From Bacteroidota bacterium (GTDB taxonomy: Bacteria > Bacteroidota > Bacteroidia > JABEUT01), in NCBI GenBank assembly GCA_013288345.1, contig JABDCA010000005.1, positions 60,498 through 124,497 of the forward strand: DNA of 64,000 nt, given 5' to 3'. The notes under the pieces were generated by a model. That model did not search any database and was not told the DNA's origin. It was given only the letters and a program-made list of their open reading frames with translations. How positions within the stretch are numbered: position 1 is the first letter of the stretch; every line of letters begins with the position of its first letter. The position numbers and the translations under genes were made by a program. Below, piece by piece: positions 8,099 through 15,261 of this stretch.

Positions 8099-8341
8099 AA
8101 CTTCAGAGTATTCAGCATAGTACATAGGTAGCTCAAATGCTGTAAAGCCACCAATAACTTCACCATTACAAATTGCCACAAAAACTATAAAATGGGTATT
8201 GTTGAGCAGTTTTTCTAAATAGGCTTTTTTAACCGGCGTGTAGTTTCCCATTTCAAAAACCTCATAAAACAGCTTATTTAGGTTTTCAAAAAGCAACACA
8301 TCTTTTTTTCCAAGGCGTTTTATTCGAACAGCGTTACTCAT
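8045..8341 (-). pseudogene. AAC(3)-I-like aminoglycoside/GNAT acetyltransferase, 3' truncated
   Basis: From the ATG at 8341 about 97 residues match the AAC(3)-I subgroup of GNAT acetyltransferases: RIKRLGKKDVLLFENLN, YLEKLLNN-HFIVFVA, GGFTAFELP, EVLIYDMAVHSKFQRKGV. The acetyl-CoA motif Q/R-x-x-G-x-G/A is entered (QRKGV) and then the protein leaves the family at the 33-bp repeat. The rest of the frame is antisense to the sigma fragment. Roughly the last third of a normal ~150-residue enzyme is missing, so activity is unlikely. Reversing the segment would add only about 14 foreign codons, so the gene is truncated in both orientations. Confidence 0.8.
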
Positions 8342-8416
8342 ACTAACGACATAGATTGATATATCTAAAAATACAAAAGATATTTCAACCAAAGTAATAA
8401 ATGCAGTATGATTGAA

Positions 8417-8650
8417 CTATTTGTCTTTGGTACCTCTCATGGTTAAATAAGCAATTAAGGAATAGACAGCTCCAATAATCAGTAAGCTGAAGACAAAATT
8501 CATAAGGATATCACTGACTGAGTGGCCTTCGTTATTGATTTGGATGAATGTATACACTGAGTAAGCAATTCCGCATAATAAAATCAACCAGCCAATTATG
8601 GATACAGGGATAAAAAATATTCCATTTCGTTTGAACCAAGGTAAGCGCAT
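8417..8650 (-). CDS. Small membrane protein within the invertible segment
   Basis: This 77-residue protein has two hydrophobic helices at about 10-32 and 47-68 and a basic tail (RGTKDK). The ATG at 8650 is chosen over a GTG or longer frame because MRLPWFKRNG immediately precedes the first helix. No family is recognised. It lies 11 bp after the 139-residue membrane protein gene, so the two are probably cotranscribed with the sigma factor when that gene is intact. A modulator of the sigma factor is possible but unproven. Confidence 0.6.
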   Translation of the reverse strand: MRLPWFKRNGIFFIPVSIIGWLILLCGIAYSVYTFIQINNEGHSVSDILMNFVFSLLIIGAVYSLIAYLTMRGTKDK

Positions 8651-8661
8651 ACTAGTATAAT

Positions 8662-9081
8662 TTAAAGTGAATAGATTATTAAAATAAGAATTGAAAAAAG
8701 TATTATCAAAACATTGAACCATACTTCCTTGAACAAACTAATGTTAATCGAGTTTCCCAATGCATTGTATACTTTCCGTATGCTGAAGAAATTTAGAATA
8801 ATGAAGACTGTGGGAACAATTAGAAATAATAGTATGGATAAATATTTTTCTTTACTACTGAATTCATGAATGCTTGTGATAAGTGTTGCTTGGGGCATAA
8901 AAAGAGTTTTCATGCAAAAGGCAGCAATTACATATAATGGAATACTTAACCACCACCAGCTTAACGCTGAGTTGTCTTTTGCTTTTATAATGGTATTTGC
9001 TAACATATCCTGATGTTTTAATTCCGAAATTTCGGGTTTGGCCATTTTAAGTAAGCTGTCTTCAAAATTTTGCAGTTCCAT
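8662..9081 (-). CDS. Membrane protein in the anti-sigma position
   Basis: This 139-residue protein has a charged N-terminal cytoplasmic stretch of about 40 residues (FEDSLLKMAKPEISELKHQDML) and then three transmembrane helices. It starts 18 bp after the sigma factor stop codon (9100), exactly where ECF anti-sigma factors are usually encoded. The short soluble N-terminus followed by membrane helices resembles anti-sigma architecture. I see no zinc-binding HxxxCxxC motif. The function is inferred from position only. ATG 9081 is preferred to a TTG two codons upstream. Confidence 0.65.
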   Translation of the reverse strand: MELQNFEDSLLKMAKPEISELKHQDMLANTIIKAKDNSALSWWWLSIPLYVIAAFCMKTLFMPQATLITSIHEFSSKEKYLSILLFLIVPTVFIILNFFSIRKVYNALGNSINISLFKEVWFNVLIILFSILILIIYSL

Positions 9082-9099
9082 AATCAATAATGCTAATAG

Positions 9100-9508
9100 T
9101 TAAATTTGGTTGCATTTTTGACGAAGTTTTTCCATCCCTCTTGATAGTAAGGATTTTAATGTTCCTTCGTTAATGCTCAGTATTTCAGCAATTTCCTTGT
9201 TGTCTTTCCCTTCAAAATACCTCAACGATATTACTTCCTGATATTTTATCGAAAGCGTTTTCAGTTCTTTAAGAACCGTTAAAAACTGTTCATGCTTTTG
9301 CAGTTCTAATTCCATTTCTTTTTTATCTTCCAAAAGAAGGCTCTGAAAATGGGTATTGTTTTCAAAATCTATTTTCTCAAATAATGAATTATGTTTTTGT
9401 TGGTGTCTGAAATACTGATTCACTTCGTTAGTAGCAATTCGGTAAAGCCAAACTTTAACTGAAATGCCCCGATAAGAAAAGGAGTTAATATTTTTAAATG
9501 CTTTAAAG
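9100..9508 (-). pseudogene. ECF sigma factor, C-terminal fragment (split by inversion)
   Basis: Read on the minus strand from the 33-bp repeat, the frame continues the sigma protein: FKAFKNINSFSYRG, then VKVWLYRIATNEVNQYFR (end of region 2). Region 4 follows, with the helix-turn-helix LRYFEGKDNKEIAEILSI and TLKSLLSRGMEKLR. An in-frame TAA lies just upstream of the repeat and there is no ATG, so this half has no proper start; a GTG at 9423 would give 107 residues. Joined to the N-terminal fragment it gives 185 residues. Without region 2 it cannot act as a sigma factor. Confidence 0.9.
9476..9508 (-). repeat. Right 33-bp perfect inverted repeat
   Basis: This is the reverse complement of 8029-8061 with no mismatch. 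Here it lies in frame in the C-terminal sigma fragment. The flanking bases outside (9509 onward) and inside (9475 downward) differ from those at the left copy, so the repeat ends are sharp. Confidence 0.97.
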
Positions 9509-9585
9509 TTTTACAAATCGACAGGAGGTAAAGCAGAAAAGGTTGTACATTTTAATTATACATTTACTAAATAAAGTTTATCATC

Positions 9586-9969
9586 ATGAAAGAATACATG
9601 CTCCTCATTCGCAACACCGGCGATAGTAAAGCCGGGTTTACACCTGAAGTTCACAAAGAATTTGTGAGCAAATGCGAAGTTTATATTGGCAATCTTAAAA
9701 AAGAAGGGAAGCTGGTGGCAGCACAGCCATTGGTAAGGGAGGGGAAAATAATATCGGGCACTAAAGGAGCCTGGAAAGAAAAACCATTTTATGTTGCTGA
9801 TGAAATACAAGTTGGGTATTACCACATACTTGCTAAGGACATGGATGATGCAATTGCTATTGCAAAAGGCAACCCTGAGTTTGAATATACTATTACCGCT
9901 AGTGTAGAGGTACGCCCCATAAAAATGAAAGAAGAAGTAACCGGGTTTACTTATCCTAAAACCGTTTGA
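9586..9969 (+). CDS. YCII-related domain protein
   Basis: This 127-residue protein starts MKEYMLLIRN, typical of the YCII/DGPF family. It has the usual ferredoxin-like alpha/beta pattern, ending with an AKGNPEF-type helix and a VEVRPI strand. YCII relatives are small, possibly catalytic proteins, often encoded near ECF sigma factors. That context fits, since the right end of the invertible sigma locus is about 78 bp upstream. No function can be assigned beyond the family. Confidence 0.85.
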   Translation: MKEYMLLIRNTGDSKAGFTPEVHKEFVSKCEVYIGNLKKEGKLVAAQPLVREGKIISGTKGAWKEKPFYVADEIQVGYYHILAKDMDDAIAIAKGNPEFEYTITASVEVRPIKMKEEVTGFTYPKTV

Positions 9970-9986
9970 TTATGTGTAAATAAGCA

Positions 9987-9994
9987 TACCTTTG
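9987..9994 (+). promoter_or_regulatory. Promoter of the TrmO-like gene, predicted leaderless
   Basis: TACCTTTG matches TAnnTTTG, with TTTG at 9965-9968 as a possible -33 (18-bp spacer). The box ends only 6 bp before the ATG at 10001, so transcription should begin at or next to the start codon. Confidence 0.5.
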
Positions 9995-10000
9995 TTTAAC

Positions 10001-10468
10001 ATGACTACTACTATTACACTATCGCCCATTGCTTACGTAAAAAATATGCGTAATGATATGAGCGACGACCATTGGGGCAACGTACTATCTGAAATTACAA
10101 TTGTTGATGAGTTGCCTGAAGAATGTATTGAAGGCATTGAAGCTTATTCTCACCTGGAAATTATATACCACTTCAATAAAGCAGATGAGTCAAAGACCAT
10201 GAAAGGAGCTGCACACCCGCGCGAAAATAAGGCATGGCCAAGGGTAGGCATATTTGCGCAACGCAAAAAAGACAGGCCAAACCATCTTGGCGCTACCATT
10301 GTTAAACTTCTATCACGAAAAGGCAGAACACTTATAGTATCACAACTTGATGCTGATGATGGAACCCCTGTGCTGGATATTAAACCGGTTGTTAAAGAAT
10401 TTTTACCACAGGAAGAAGTTAAACAGCCGGCGTGGGTTAGCCAGTTAATGAAAGATTACTGGAAATAA
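10001..10468 (+). CDS. TrmO/TsaA-like SAM-dependent tRNA methyltransferase
   Basis: This 155-residue protein has the VirR/TsaA (YaeB) beta-barrel fold signatures. These are a start like SPIAYVKN, the AHPRENKAWPRVGIFAQR segment, the signature RPNHLGATIVKL at about residues 88-99, and the late LDIKPVV strand. E. coli TrmO N6-methylates t6A37 in tRNA-Thr. The family is usually about 230 residues; this is the short version carrying the core only, so the tRNA substrate is uncertain. The ATG at 10001 is used rather than an upstream TTG because the promoter box overlaps that codon. Confidence 0.8.
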   Translation: MTTTITLSPIAYVKNMRNDMSDDHWGNVLSEITIVDELPEECIEGIEAYSHLEIIYHFNKADESKTMKGAAHPRENKAWPRVGIFAQRKKDRPNHLGATIVKLLSRKGRTLIVSQLDADDGTPVLDIKPVVKEFLPQEEVKQPAWVSQLMKDYWK

Positions 10469-10471
10469 ATT

Positions 10472-11578
10472 TTATTCCTTCTTTTTCAGCGTAGTTTTCC
10501 GCGGACCAAAGATCTTTAAAGGATTGCTGTTCTTATCTGTGAATTCGCTACCCAGAAAATATCCAAATGCTTTGGCTTTAGGGCGATGATCAAGCAATAC
10601 TTTTAAAATTGCTGTTAACGGAATTGCCAATATCATTCCGGCAGTACCCCATAATTGTCCACCAATAAGTAATACTACTATAGCTACAAAAGGGTTTATA
10701 CTTACACGCCGCCCTACAATTTTAGGTGTAATAAAATTCGACTCAAGGAATTGCACTGTAAAAAATACTGCTGTAACGCCCACTGCAGGCAAAACAGAAT
10801 CGTGTGTAATTAACGTATATGCAACTGGTAATAAGGCACCTATAAATATACCTATGTATGGTATTATAGTAAGCGTTGCCGCAAAGAAGGCAAAGAATAC
10901 GGCATGATCAATACCTATAATAAGCAGGCCAATAGTATTTAAACTGCCAATTATAAGAATAACGGTAAGCATTCCCAATAAGTAATGCTGAACCAGTTTT
11001 TGAATATTACTTATAATACCTGTGGCTTCATCACGCTTTTCAAGTTCCATTAAAGCAAAAGCAAAGTCTTTAAAATCGCTGTTGTAGAGTAAAAAACAAA
11101 AAACATAAACACCAATTAATAAAAGTGTGCTGAAAATATTAGTTGTAGTAGCAATGGTACCCGATAATAAGTCGCCACTATAAGCCATAAGCTTTACTTT
11201 GGCATTAATCATCCAACCTGTAAAGGTGGCATCCTCTATCTGCCAATGTGTATACATATAAGTTTGTAAGTGGCTCAGTTTTTCACTCATTTTATTGCTC
11301 AGGCCACCAAGGTCTACTAACACACTTGTAATTTCCTTGCTTATGAAAAGAATAGCAATGGTTATTATACTTAGCACTATTAACATTGTAATAATTACAG
11401 ATAATACACCAGGCACTTTCCACTTAACAAGTCTTTTGTAAACCGGGTACAGCAATAATGATAGCAGCGCAGCTATAATTATTGGCAGTAGAAAATCCTT
11501 AGCATATATGAGTATAATGGCACCCAATACTGCTATGAGGAGCCAACACGCTAATTTAATTGTAAGAGGAAGTTTCAA
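10472..11578 (-). CDS. AI-2E family transporter (UPF0118)
   Basis: This 368-residue membrane protein has about eight hydrophobic helices: two pairs at the N-terminus, a long amphipathic middle (about residues 85-150), then the conserved C-terminal block with PYIGIFIGALLPV, IVGRRVSINPFVAIVVLL and GTAGMILAIPL. These are hallmarks of the AI-2E transporter superfamily, whose members include TqsA and sodium/proton antiporters. It begins with TTG at 11578; no ATG is available in frame nearby. It is convergent with the TrmO-like gene (3 bp between stops). Substrate is unknown. Confidence 0.9.
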   Translation of the reverse strand: MKLPLTIKLACWLLIAVLGAIILIYAKDFLLPIIIAALLSLLLYPVYKRLVKWKVPGVLSVIITMLIVLSIITIAILFISKEITSVLVDLGGLSNKMSEKLSHLQTYMYTHWQIEDATFTGWMINAKVKLMAYSGDLLSGTIATTTNIFSTLLLIGVYVFCFLLYNSDFKDFAFALMELEKRDEATGIISNIQKLVQHYLLGMLTVILIIGSLNTIGLLIIGIDHAVFFAFFAATLTIIPYIGIFIGALLPVAYTLITHDSVLPAVGVTAVFFTVQFLESNFITPKIVGRRVSINPFVAIVVLLIGGQLWGTAGMILAIPLTAILKVLLDHRPKAKAFGYFLGSEFTDKNSNPLKIFGPRKTTLKKKE

Positions 11579-11600
11579 AATAGATACATGTTATTTAGAA

Positions 11601-11608
11601 CAAAGGTA
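11601..11608 (-). promoter_or_regulatory. Candidate -7 box for the AI-2E transporter gene
   Basis: On the minus strand this is TACCTTTG (TAnnTTTG), 22 bp before the TTG start at 11578. No -33 element is seen at normal spacing. Confidence 0.45.
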
Positions 11609-11653
11609 TGAAATCAGTTTGTTTGTGTAACTTTAACAAATAAATATAACTCT

Positions 11654-12010
11654 ATGGAAAATAATACTGACCAGCCTTTAAAAGCACTTAAGGAACAGGT
11701 TACCGAATATATAGACCTGAAAACTGAACAAGCACGCCTTGGCCTTATAGAAAATAGCGCTAAGGTTACTGCTTATTTATCAAGTGCCCTTATCATTACT
11801 GCATTAGTAATGTTTTGTCTGTTATCTCTGCTTGTTGCAGGTTCTTTCTTTCTTGGCCAATGTTTGCATAGTTACGGCATGGGCTTTCTTATTTCTGCCG
11901 GTGTCTATTTGCTGCTCTTAATACTCTTTTTATCTATGTGGCGCAAAAAGTCAGAGACGTCCATCATCAACAAAATAATTAAACTAACTAATAGCGATGG
12001 AAACAACTAA
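11654..12010 (+). CDS. Holin-X-like (phage_holin_3_6 type) membrane protein
   Basis: This 118-residue protein has a cytoplasmic helix rich in Lys/Glu (residues 1-38), two transmembrane helices at about 43-67 and 75-97, and a basic tail. The layout, including a start of the type LKEQVTEYIDLKTEQARLGL, is typical of chromosomal proteins annotated as putative Actinobacterial Holin-X or phage holin family in Bacteroidota. There is no phage context here, so a holin role should not be assumed. It overlaps the next gene by 14 bp and is probably translationally coupled to it. Confidence 0.75.
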   Translation: MENNTDQPLKALKEQVTEYIDLKTEQARLGLIENSAKVTAYLSSALIITALVMFCLLSLLVAGSFFLGQCLHSYGMGFLISAGVYLLLLILFLSMWRKKSETSIINKIIKLTNSDGNN

Positions 12011-12320
12011 CGTATATAACCTCGAATCGCTGCAAAAAAGAAAAGCAGAGGTTACCATTCTTTGTAAGGAAAAAGAAAAAGAGATTGGTTCGCAGATAGA
12101 TTATATAAGCGACAATATGGGCTCCATTGCATTGCGTACATTTATTGGTGGAAGGTGGAAGAAGGATCAGGGTGCAAAAGCAGAAATTATCAGCTTACTT
12201 GTGTCGGAGGGAGTAGAGACTGCAATAGAAATTCAGCAGGACCCTCACCAAATTAAAGACAAGTTAGTAGGCTTTGTAAAAAAAGCTGCAGCCGGTATTA
12301 TTGGGCTGTTAGTTAAATAA
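11997..12320 (+). CDS. Small protein coupled to the holin-like gene
   Basis: This 107-residue, largely helical protein has a charged coiled-coil-like N-terminus (LQKRKAEVTILCKEKEKEI) and a hydrophobic C-terminal segment of about 15 residues (AAAGIIGLLVK). The family is not recognised. It overlaps the preceding gene (ATG at 11997, preceding stop at 12010), which argues that both act together at the inner membrane. The function is unknown. Confidence 0.7.
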   Translation: METTNVYNLESLQKRKAEVTILCKEKEKEIGSQIDYISDNMGSIALRTFIGGRWKKDQGAKAEIISLLVSEGVETAIEIQQDPHQIKDKLVGFVKKAAAGIIGLLVK

Positions 12321-12349
12321 CCAACATCAAGGCAGAAAATAAAATTCGT

Positions 12350-13012
12350 TTATGCCAAGTGGCTTTCAAGGCCATCTAAATACGCGTTCTGGTATCCTAT
12401 AAATTTCTTAGCTGTCCAGAAGCAAGCAAAGGCAAATATAGGTGCACATACCACATCCAATGTATAGTGTACGTGTTGTATAAGGAGCAAAATGGCAACC
12501 GATACGGCAACAAATAATAAATAGAATCTATCAGGCTTTTTGAATGAGCACAGGTAAAACAGACAAAGCAAGGCTGTGTGGCCCGAATAAAAAAGGTCTC
12601 GTGTAATAAACCTGTTCTGGTATAGCATACTGCCCATCGGATCTCTTAATACTATTAACCCAACAGGGGCCATAAACCCGGTAATACTAATTGTTATCAT
12701 ACGCAAGGTTAGTTGCAGTATCATGGCAAAAAGGAACGTAATAAGCATATTTGGGTTAGGAATTCCGCGAAAAGCAAATAAGCAGGCAGCGCTAAACATT
12801 AGTATTACTATATACGCAGAAACATCCATTGCCGGAAGTCTTTGTAATAACCAATCATTCAATACTACTCCTTCTTTGTTATCCTGAATATGATTGAAAA
12901 AGAAAGAAGTAAATATCATTGCAATAGTAAGCAATACTAAACCAAAAATAAAGTTCATTCGGAATGCCTTATGGTTCCACGCGTCTATCCAATTCTGCTT
13001 GATCACTTCCAT
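12350..13012 (-). CDS. PAP2_C membrane phosphatase / sphingomyelin-synthase-like protein
   Basis: This 220-residue integral membrane protein has about six helices. The catalytic triad of the PAP2_C (PF14360) group is visible: SGHT with H145, then HVHYTLD with H182 and D186. The same H-H-D arrangement occurs in sphingomyelin synthases. Bacteroidota make sphingolipids, so a head-group transferase or phosphatase acting on phospholipid or sphingolipid is a reasonable inference, not a demonstration. It lies 15 bp after the ABC permease gene on the same strand and may be the last gene of the efflux operon. Confidence 0.8.
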   Translation of the reverse strand: MEVIKQNWIDAWNHKAFRMNFIFGLVLLTIAMIFTSFFFNHIQDNKEGVVLNDWLLQRLPAMDVSAYIVILMFSAACLFAFRGIPNPNMLITFLFAMILQLTLRMITISITGFMAPVGLIVLRDPMGSMLYQNRFITRDLFYSGHTALLCLFYLCSFKKPDRFYLLFVAVSVAILLLIQHVHYTLDVVCAPIFAFACFWTAKKFIGYQNAYLDGLESHLA

Positions 13013-13027
13013 ACTTACGGTAATATC

Positions 13028-14146
13028 TTATGTCGTCTTTCTATAGTTCAGTACTGCCCATGTATTAAGTACAAGACCGATTAAAAATACAAATAATATG
13101 TGCATCCTTATATCGTGTATGCCACTACCCTTAATAACCACCATTCGCATAACATCAATAAAATAGCTTATAGGGAACAGATGTGTTATTACCTGCGCCC
13201 AACCCGGCATACTGTCAATTGGTGTATACAGCCCACTCATCATATTAAATACCATCATAAACAGAAACATGATAGAATTAGCCTGTTGCTGGGTTTGAGA
13301 ATAGGTAGAAATAAGCAAGCCAAAGCCGAGTATGGCAAATAAAAACACATACATAAACAGGTACAGAACAGCAATATTGCCCAAGGGCTTAATGCCGTAA
13401 ATTACCCACGAAAACAATAAACCAAAACTGAAAACAACAGTACCTACAGCCAGGAAAGGGATAAGTTTACCCAAAATGAATTCGTATTTTTTAATAGGAG
13501 TTACGTTAATCTGCTCAATGGTTCCCATTTCCTTTTCTTTTACAATATTAAAAGCCGCCGATAACCCTGCAATACCTGTAATAAGCGATACCAATATGGC
13601 AGGAACCATATATATATAATAGGTTAAACTCGGGTTATACCAATACGAAGAGACTACATCAATAGTAGGCATTGTATTCGTTCTGCCGGGTTGTATCCAT
13701 TGCAACCGTAAGTTGTTATTATAATCGGCAATGATACCGCTAAGGTACCCAAAACCAATACTGGCCTTTACACCGTTAATTGCATTTACCTGTATGGCAA
13801 TCTTCTGATTATTTTCGCGGATCATGTTCTTTTCGAACCCTGATGGAAACTCAAGCACCAGGTCGGCTTTATCATTTTCAATAAGTGCACCTGCCTTCGA
13901 ATTAAAGTCAGTGTAATCGGCCAATTTAAAATAACCCGATGACAATATTTTATTTGAAAGTTGTTGCGACACTGTTGAGTGATCGTGATCGACAATGGCA
14001 ATATTTATATTTTTAATGGTGTAGTTAGCAGCCATTGGCAATAAAATAAGCTGTATGGCAGGGGCAATAAAAAGCCTTCCAGTAAAACCTTTATCACGGA
14101 ACATTTGCCTGAACTCCTTCTGCATTAAGAATCGTAACGCTCTCAT
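13028..14146 (-). CDS. ABC-2 type efflux permease (YbhR/YhhJ-like)
   Basis: This 372-residue permease has one N-terminal helix, a large periplasmic loop (about residues 45-170), then five C-terminal helices with the ABC-2 signature region EKEMGTIEQINVTPIKKYEFILGKL shortened here to EMGTIEQINVTPIKK. The start MRALRFLMQKEFRQMFRDK is typical of the family. It shares its first base with the final base of the upstream permease stop (14146), implying translational coupling. The two permeases most likely form a heterodimer. Predicted substrates are drugs, bile-salt-like compounds or cations, by analogy with YbhFSR. Confidence 0.92.
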   Translation of the reverse strand: MRALRFLMQKEFRQMFRDKGFTGRLFIAPAIQLILLPMAANYTIKNINIAIVDHDHSTVSQQLSNKILSSGYFKLADYTDFNSKAGALIENDKADLVLEFPSGFEKNMIRENNQKIAIQVNAINGVKASIGFGYLSGIIADYNNNLRLQWIQPGRTNTMPTIDVVSSYWYNPSLTYYIYMVPAILVSLITGIAGLSAAFNIVKEKEMGTIEQINVTPIKKYEFILGKLIPFLAVGTVVFSFGLLFSWVIYGIKPLGNIAVLYLFMYVFLFAILGFGLLISTYSQTQQQANSIMFLFMMVFNMMSGLYTPIDSMPGWAQVITHLFPISYFIDVMRMVVIKGSGIHDIRMHILFVFLIGLVLNTWAVLNYRKTT

Positions 14147-15252
14147 TATTCCAACCGTATTTTAAAGTTTCTAAGACTCAGGCCTGTAAAGAATACTGCC
14201 ATACCTGCAAGAATGAGTGTTTCCTTCCAGATGGAAGCGAAGCCCAGTCCTTTTAACATAACAGCCTTTACTATAACATAATACCAGCGTGCAGGAACAA
14301 TATTTGAAATTACCTGCAACACCACAGGCATGTTTTCTATCGGGAACAAATACCCGCTCAATAACATGGTTGGCAACATCATGCCAAGCATTGAGGCAAA
14401 CATAGCCGATTGCTGCGATGAGGTAATAGTGGATATAAACAGGCCCAGTGCAAGAGCTGTCAATATCAACAAAGTACTTTCAAAAACAAGAAGCAACACA
14501 CTGCCTTTTATAGGCACATCGAGCGCATATACACTTAATACAAGTATAACACCCAGGTTAACTATCGATAATACAAGGTATGGGATCGCCTTTGCAATAA
14601 TTACCATTAACGGCTTAACAGGCGAAACTAAAAGTATCTCCATTGTGCCTAATTCTTTTTCTCGTACTATAGATACAGAGGTCATCATAACACAAACCAA
14701 TAACAATACCATTGCCATTACACCGGGCACAAAGTTGGGTGCACCCTTCAGGTCGGGGTTATACAACATCCTCACCTCAGGTACAATGGAATAAGGGGCC
14801 GACATGGTTGGAGAAAGCTGTGCCTGGTAATCGGCAACAATGGTAGTAATGTAACTTGAGAGTTGAGTAGCCGTATTCGGATCCGATGCATCAGCTATAA
14901 CCTGTATAGATGCTTTATTTAAATGCAGCAGGTCGGTATTAAAATTGACAGGAAATACAACAGCCAGTTTTATTTTGCCTTCTTTAAAAGCCGCATCAAT
15001 GGCAGAGGGAGTCATTAATGTTTTTTGAACGCTGAAGAATTTACTACCCTCTATCTTATTTATAATTTGCTGCGATGCCACATCTTTAGCATTATCTACC
15101 ACAACAATATTGGCATATTTAATTTCGTTGGTAAGGGCAAAACCAAAAAGAACAATTTGCACAATTGGGAAGCCAAAAAGCATAACCAGCGTTTTCGGAT
15201 CTCTCCAAACGTGTATAAATTCTTTTCTTATGAATGATAGTAACTGTTTCAT
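14146..15252 (-). CDS. ABC-2 type efflux permease (YbhS-like)
   Basis: This 368-residue partner permease has the same architecture: N-terminal helix (FIRKEFIHVWRDPKTLVMLF), periplasmic loop to about residue 170, and five C-terminal helices around REKELGTMEILLVSPVKP. It lies 9 bp after the ATPase gene and overlaps the next permease by one base. It is part of the TetR-TolC-HlyD-ABC operon and is expected in the inner membrane. Confidence 0.92.
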   Translation of the reverse strand: MKQLLSFIRKEFIHVWRDPKTLVMLFGFPIVQIVLFGFALTNEIKYANIVVVDNAKDVASQQIINKIEGSKFFSVQKTLMTPSAIDAAFKEGKIKLAVVFPVNFNTDLLHLNKASIQVIADASDPNTATQLSSYITTIVADYQAQLSPTMSAPYSIVPEVRMLYNPDLKGAPNFVPGVMAMVLLLVCVMMTSVSIVREKELGTMEILLVSPVKPLMVIIAKAIPYLVLSIVNLGVILVLSVYALDVPIKGSVLLLVFESTLLILTALALGLFISTITSSQQSAMFASMLGMMLPTMLLSGYLFPIENMPVVLQVISNIVPARWYYVIVKAVMLKGLGFASIWKETLILAGMAVFFTGLSLRNFKIRLE

Positions 15253-15261
15253 TTTTAAAAT

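Larger units (their letters stand above)
8029..9508. other. Putative invertible DNA segment (1.48 kb)
   Basis: The segment is bounded by the two perfect 33-bp inverted repeats. In the present orientation an ECF sigma gene is cut at codon 60. Reversing the segment joins both halves in frame into a 185-residue protein of normal ECF length, followed by the two small membrane proteins. No recombinase gene lies beside it; the only tyrosine recombinase in the window is the XerC-like gene at 50 kb. It may be a reversible switch, a fixed inversion, or an assembly error. The sequence alone cannot decide. Confidence 0.7.

Noticed and set aside
7871..8392. Full 173-residue minus-strand frame as one acetyltransferase
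   Set aside because: Only about residues 18-114 match the AAC(3)-I family. The first 17 residues precede the natural ATG, and the last part is antisense to the sigma fragment, so it is a chance fusion across the repeat.
8029..9508. Insertion sequence or transposon
   Set aside because: The inverted ends are 33 bp, but no transposase or resolvase lies between them and no target duplication is visible. The content is a sigma factor half and its neighbours.
11654..12320. Prophage lysis cassette
   Set aside because: There is a holin-like protein, but no endolysin, capsid, terminase or integrase nearby. Such holin-X-like proteins are common chromosomal genes.
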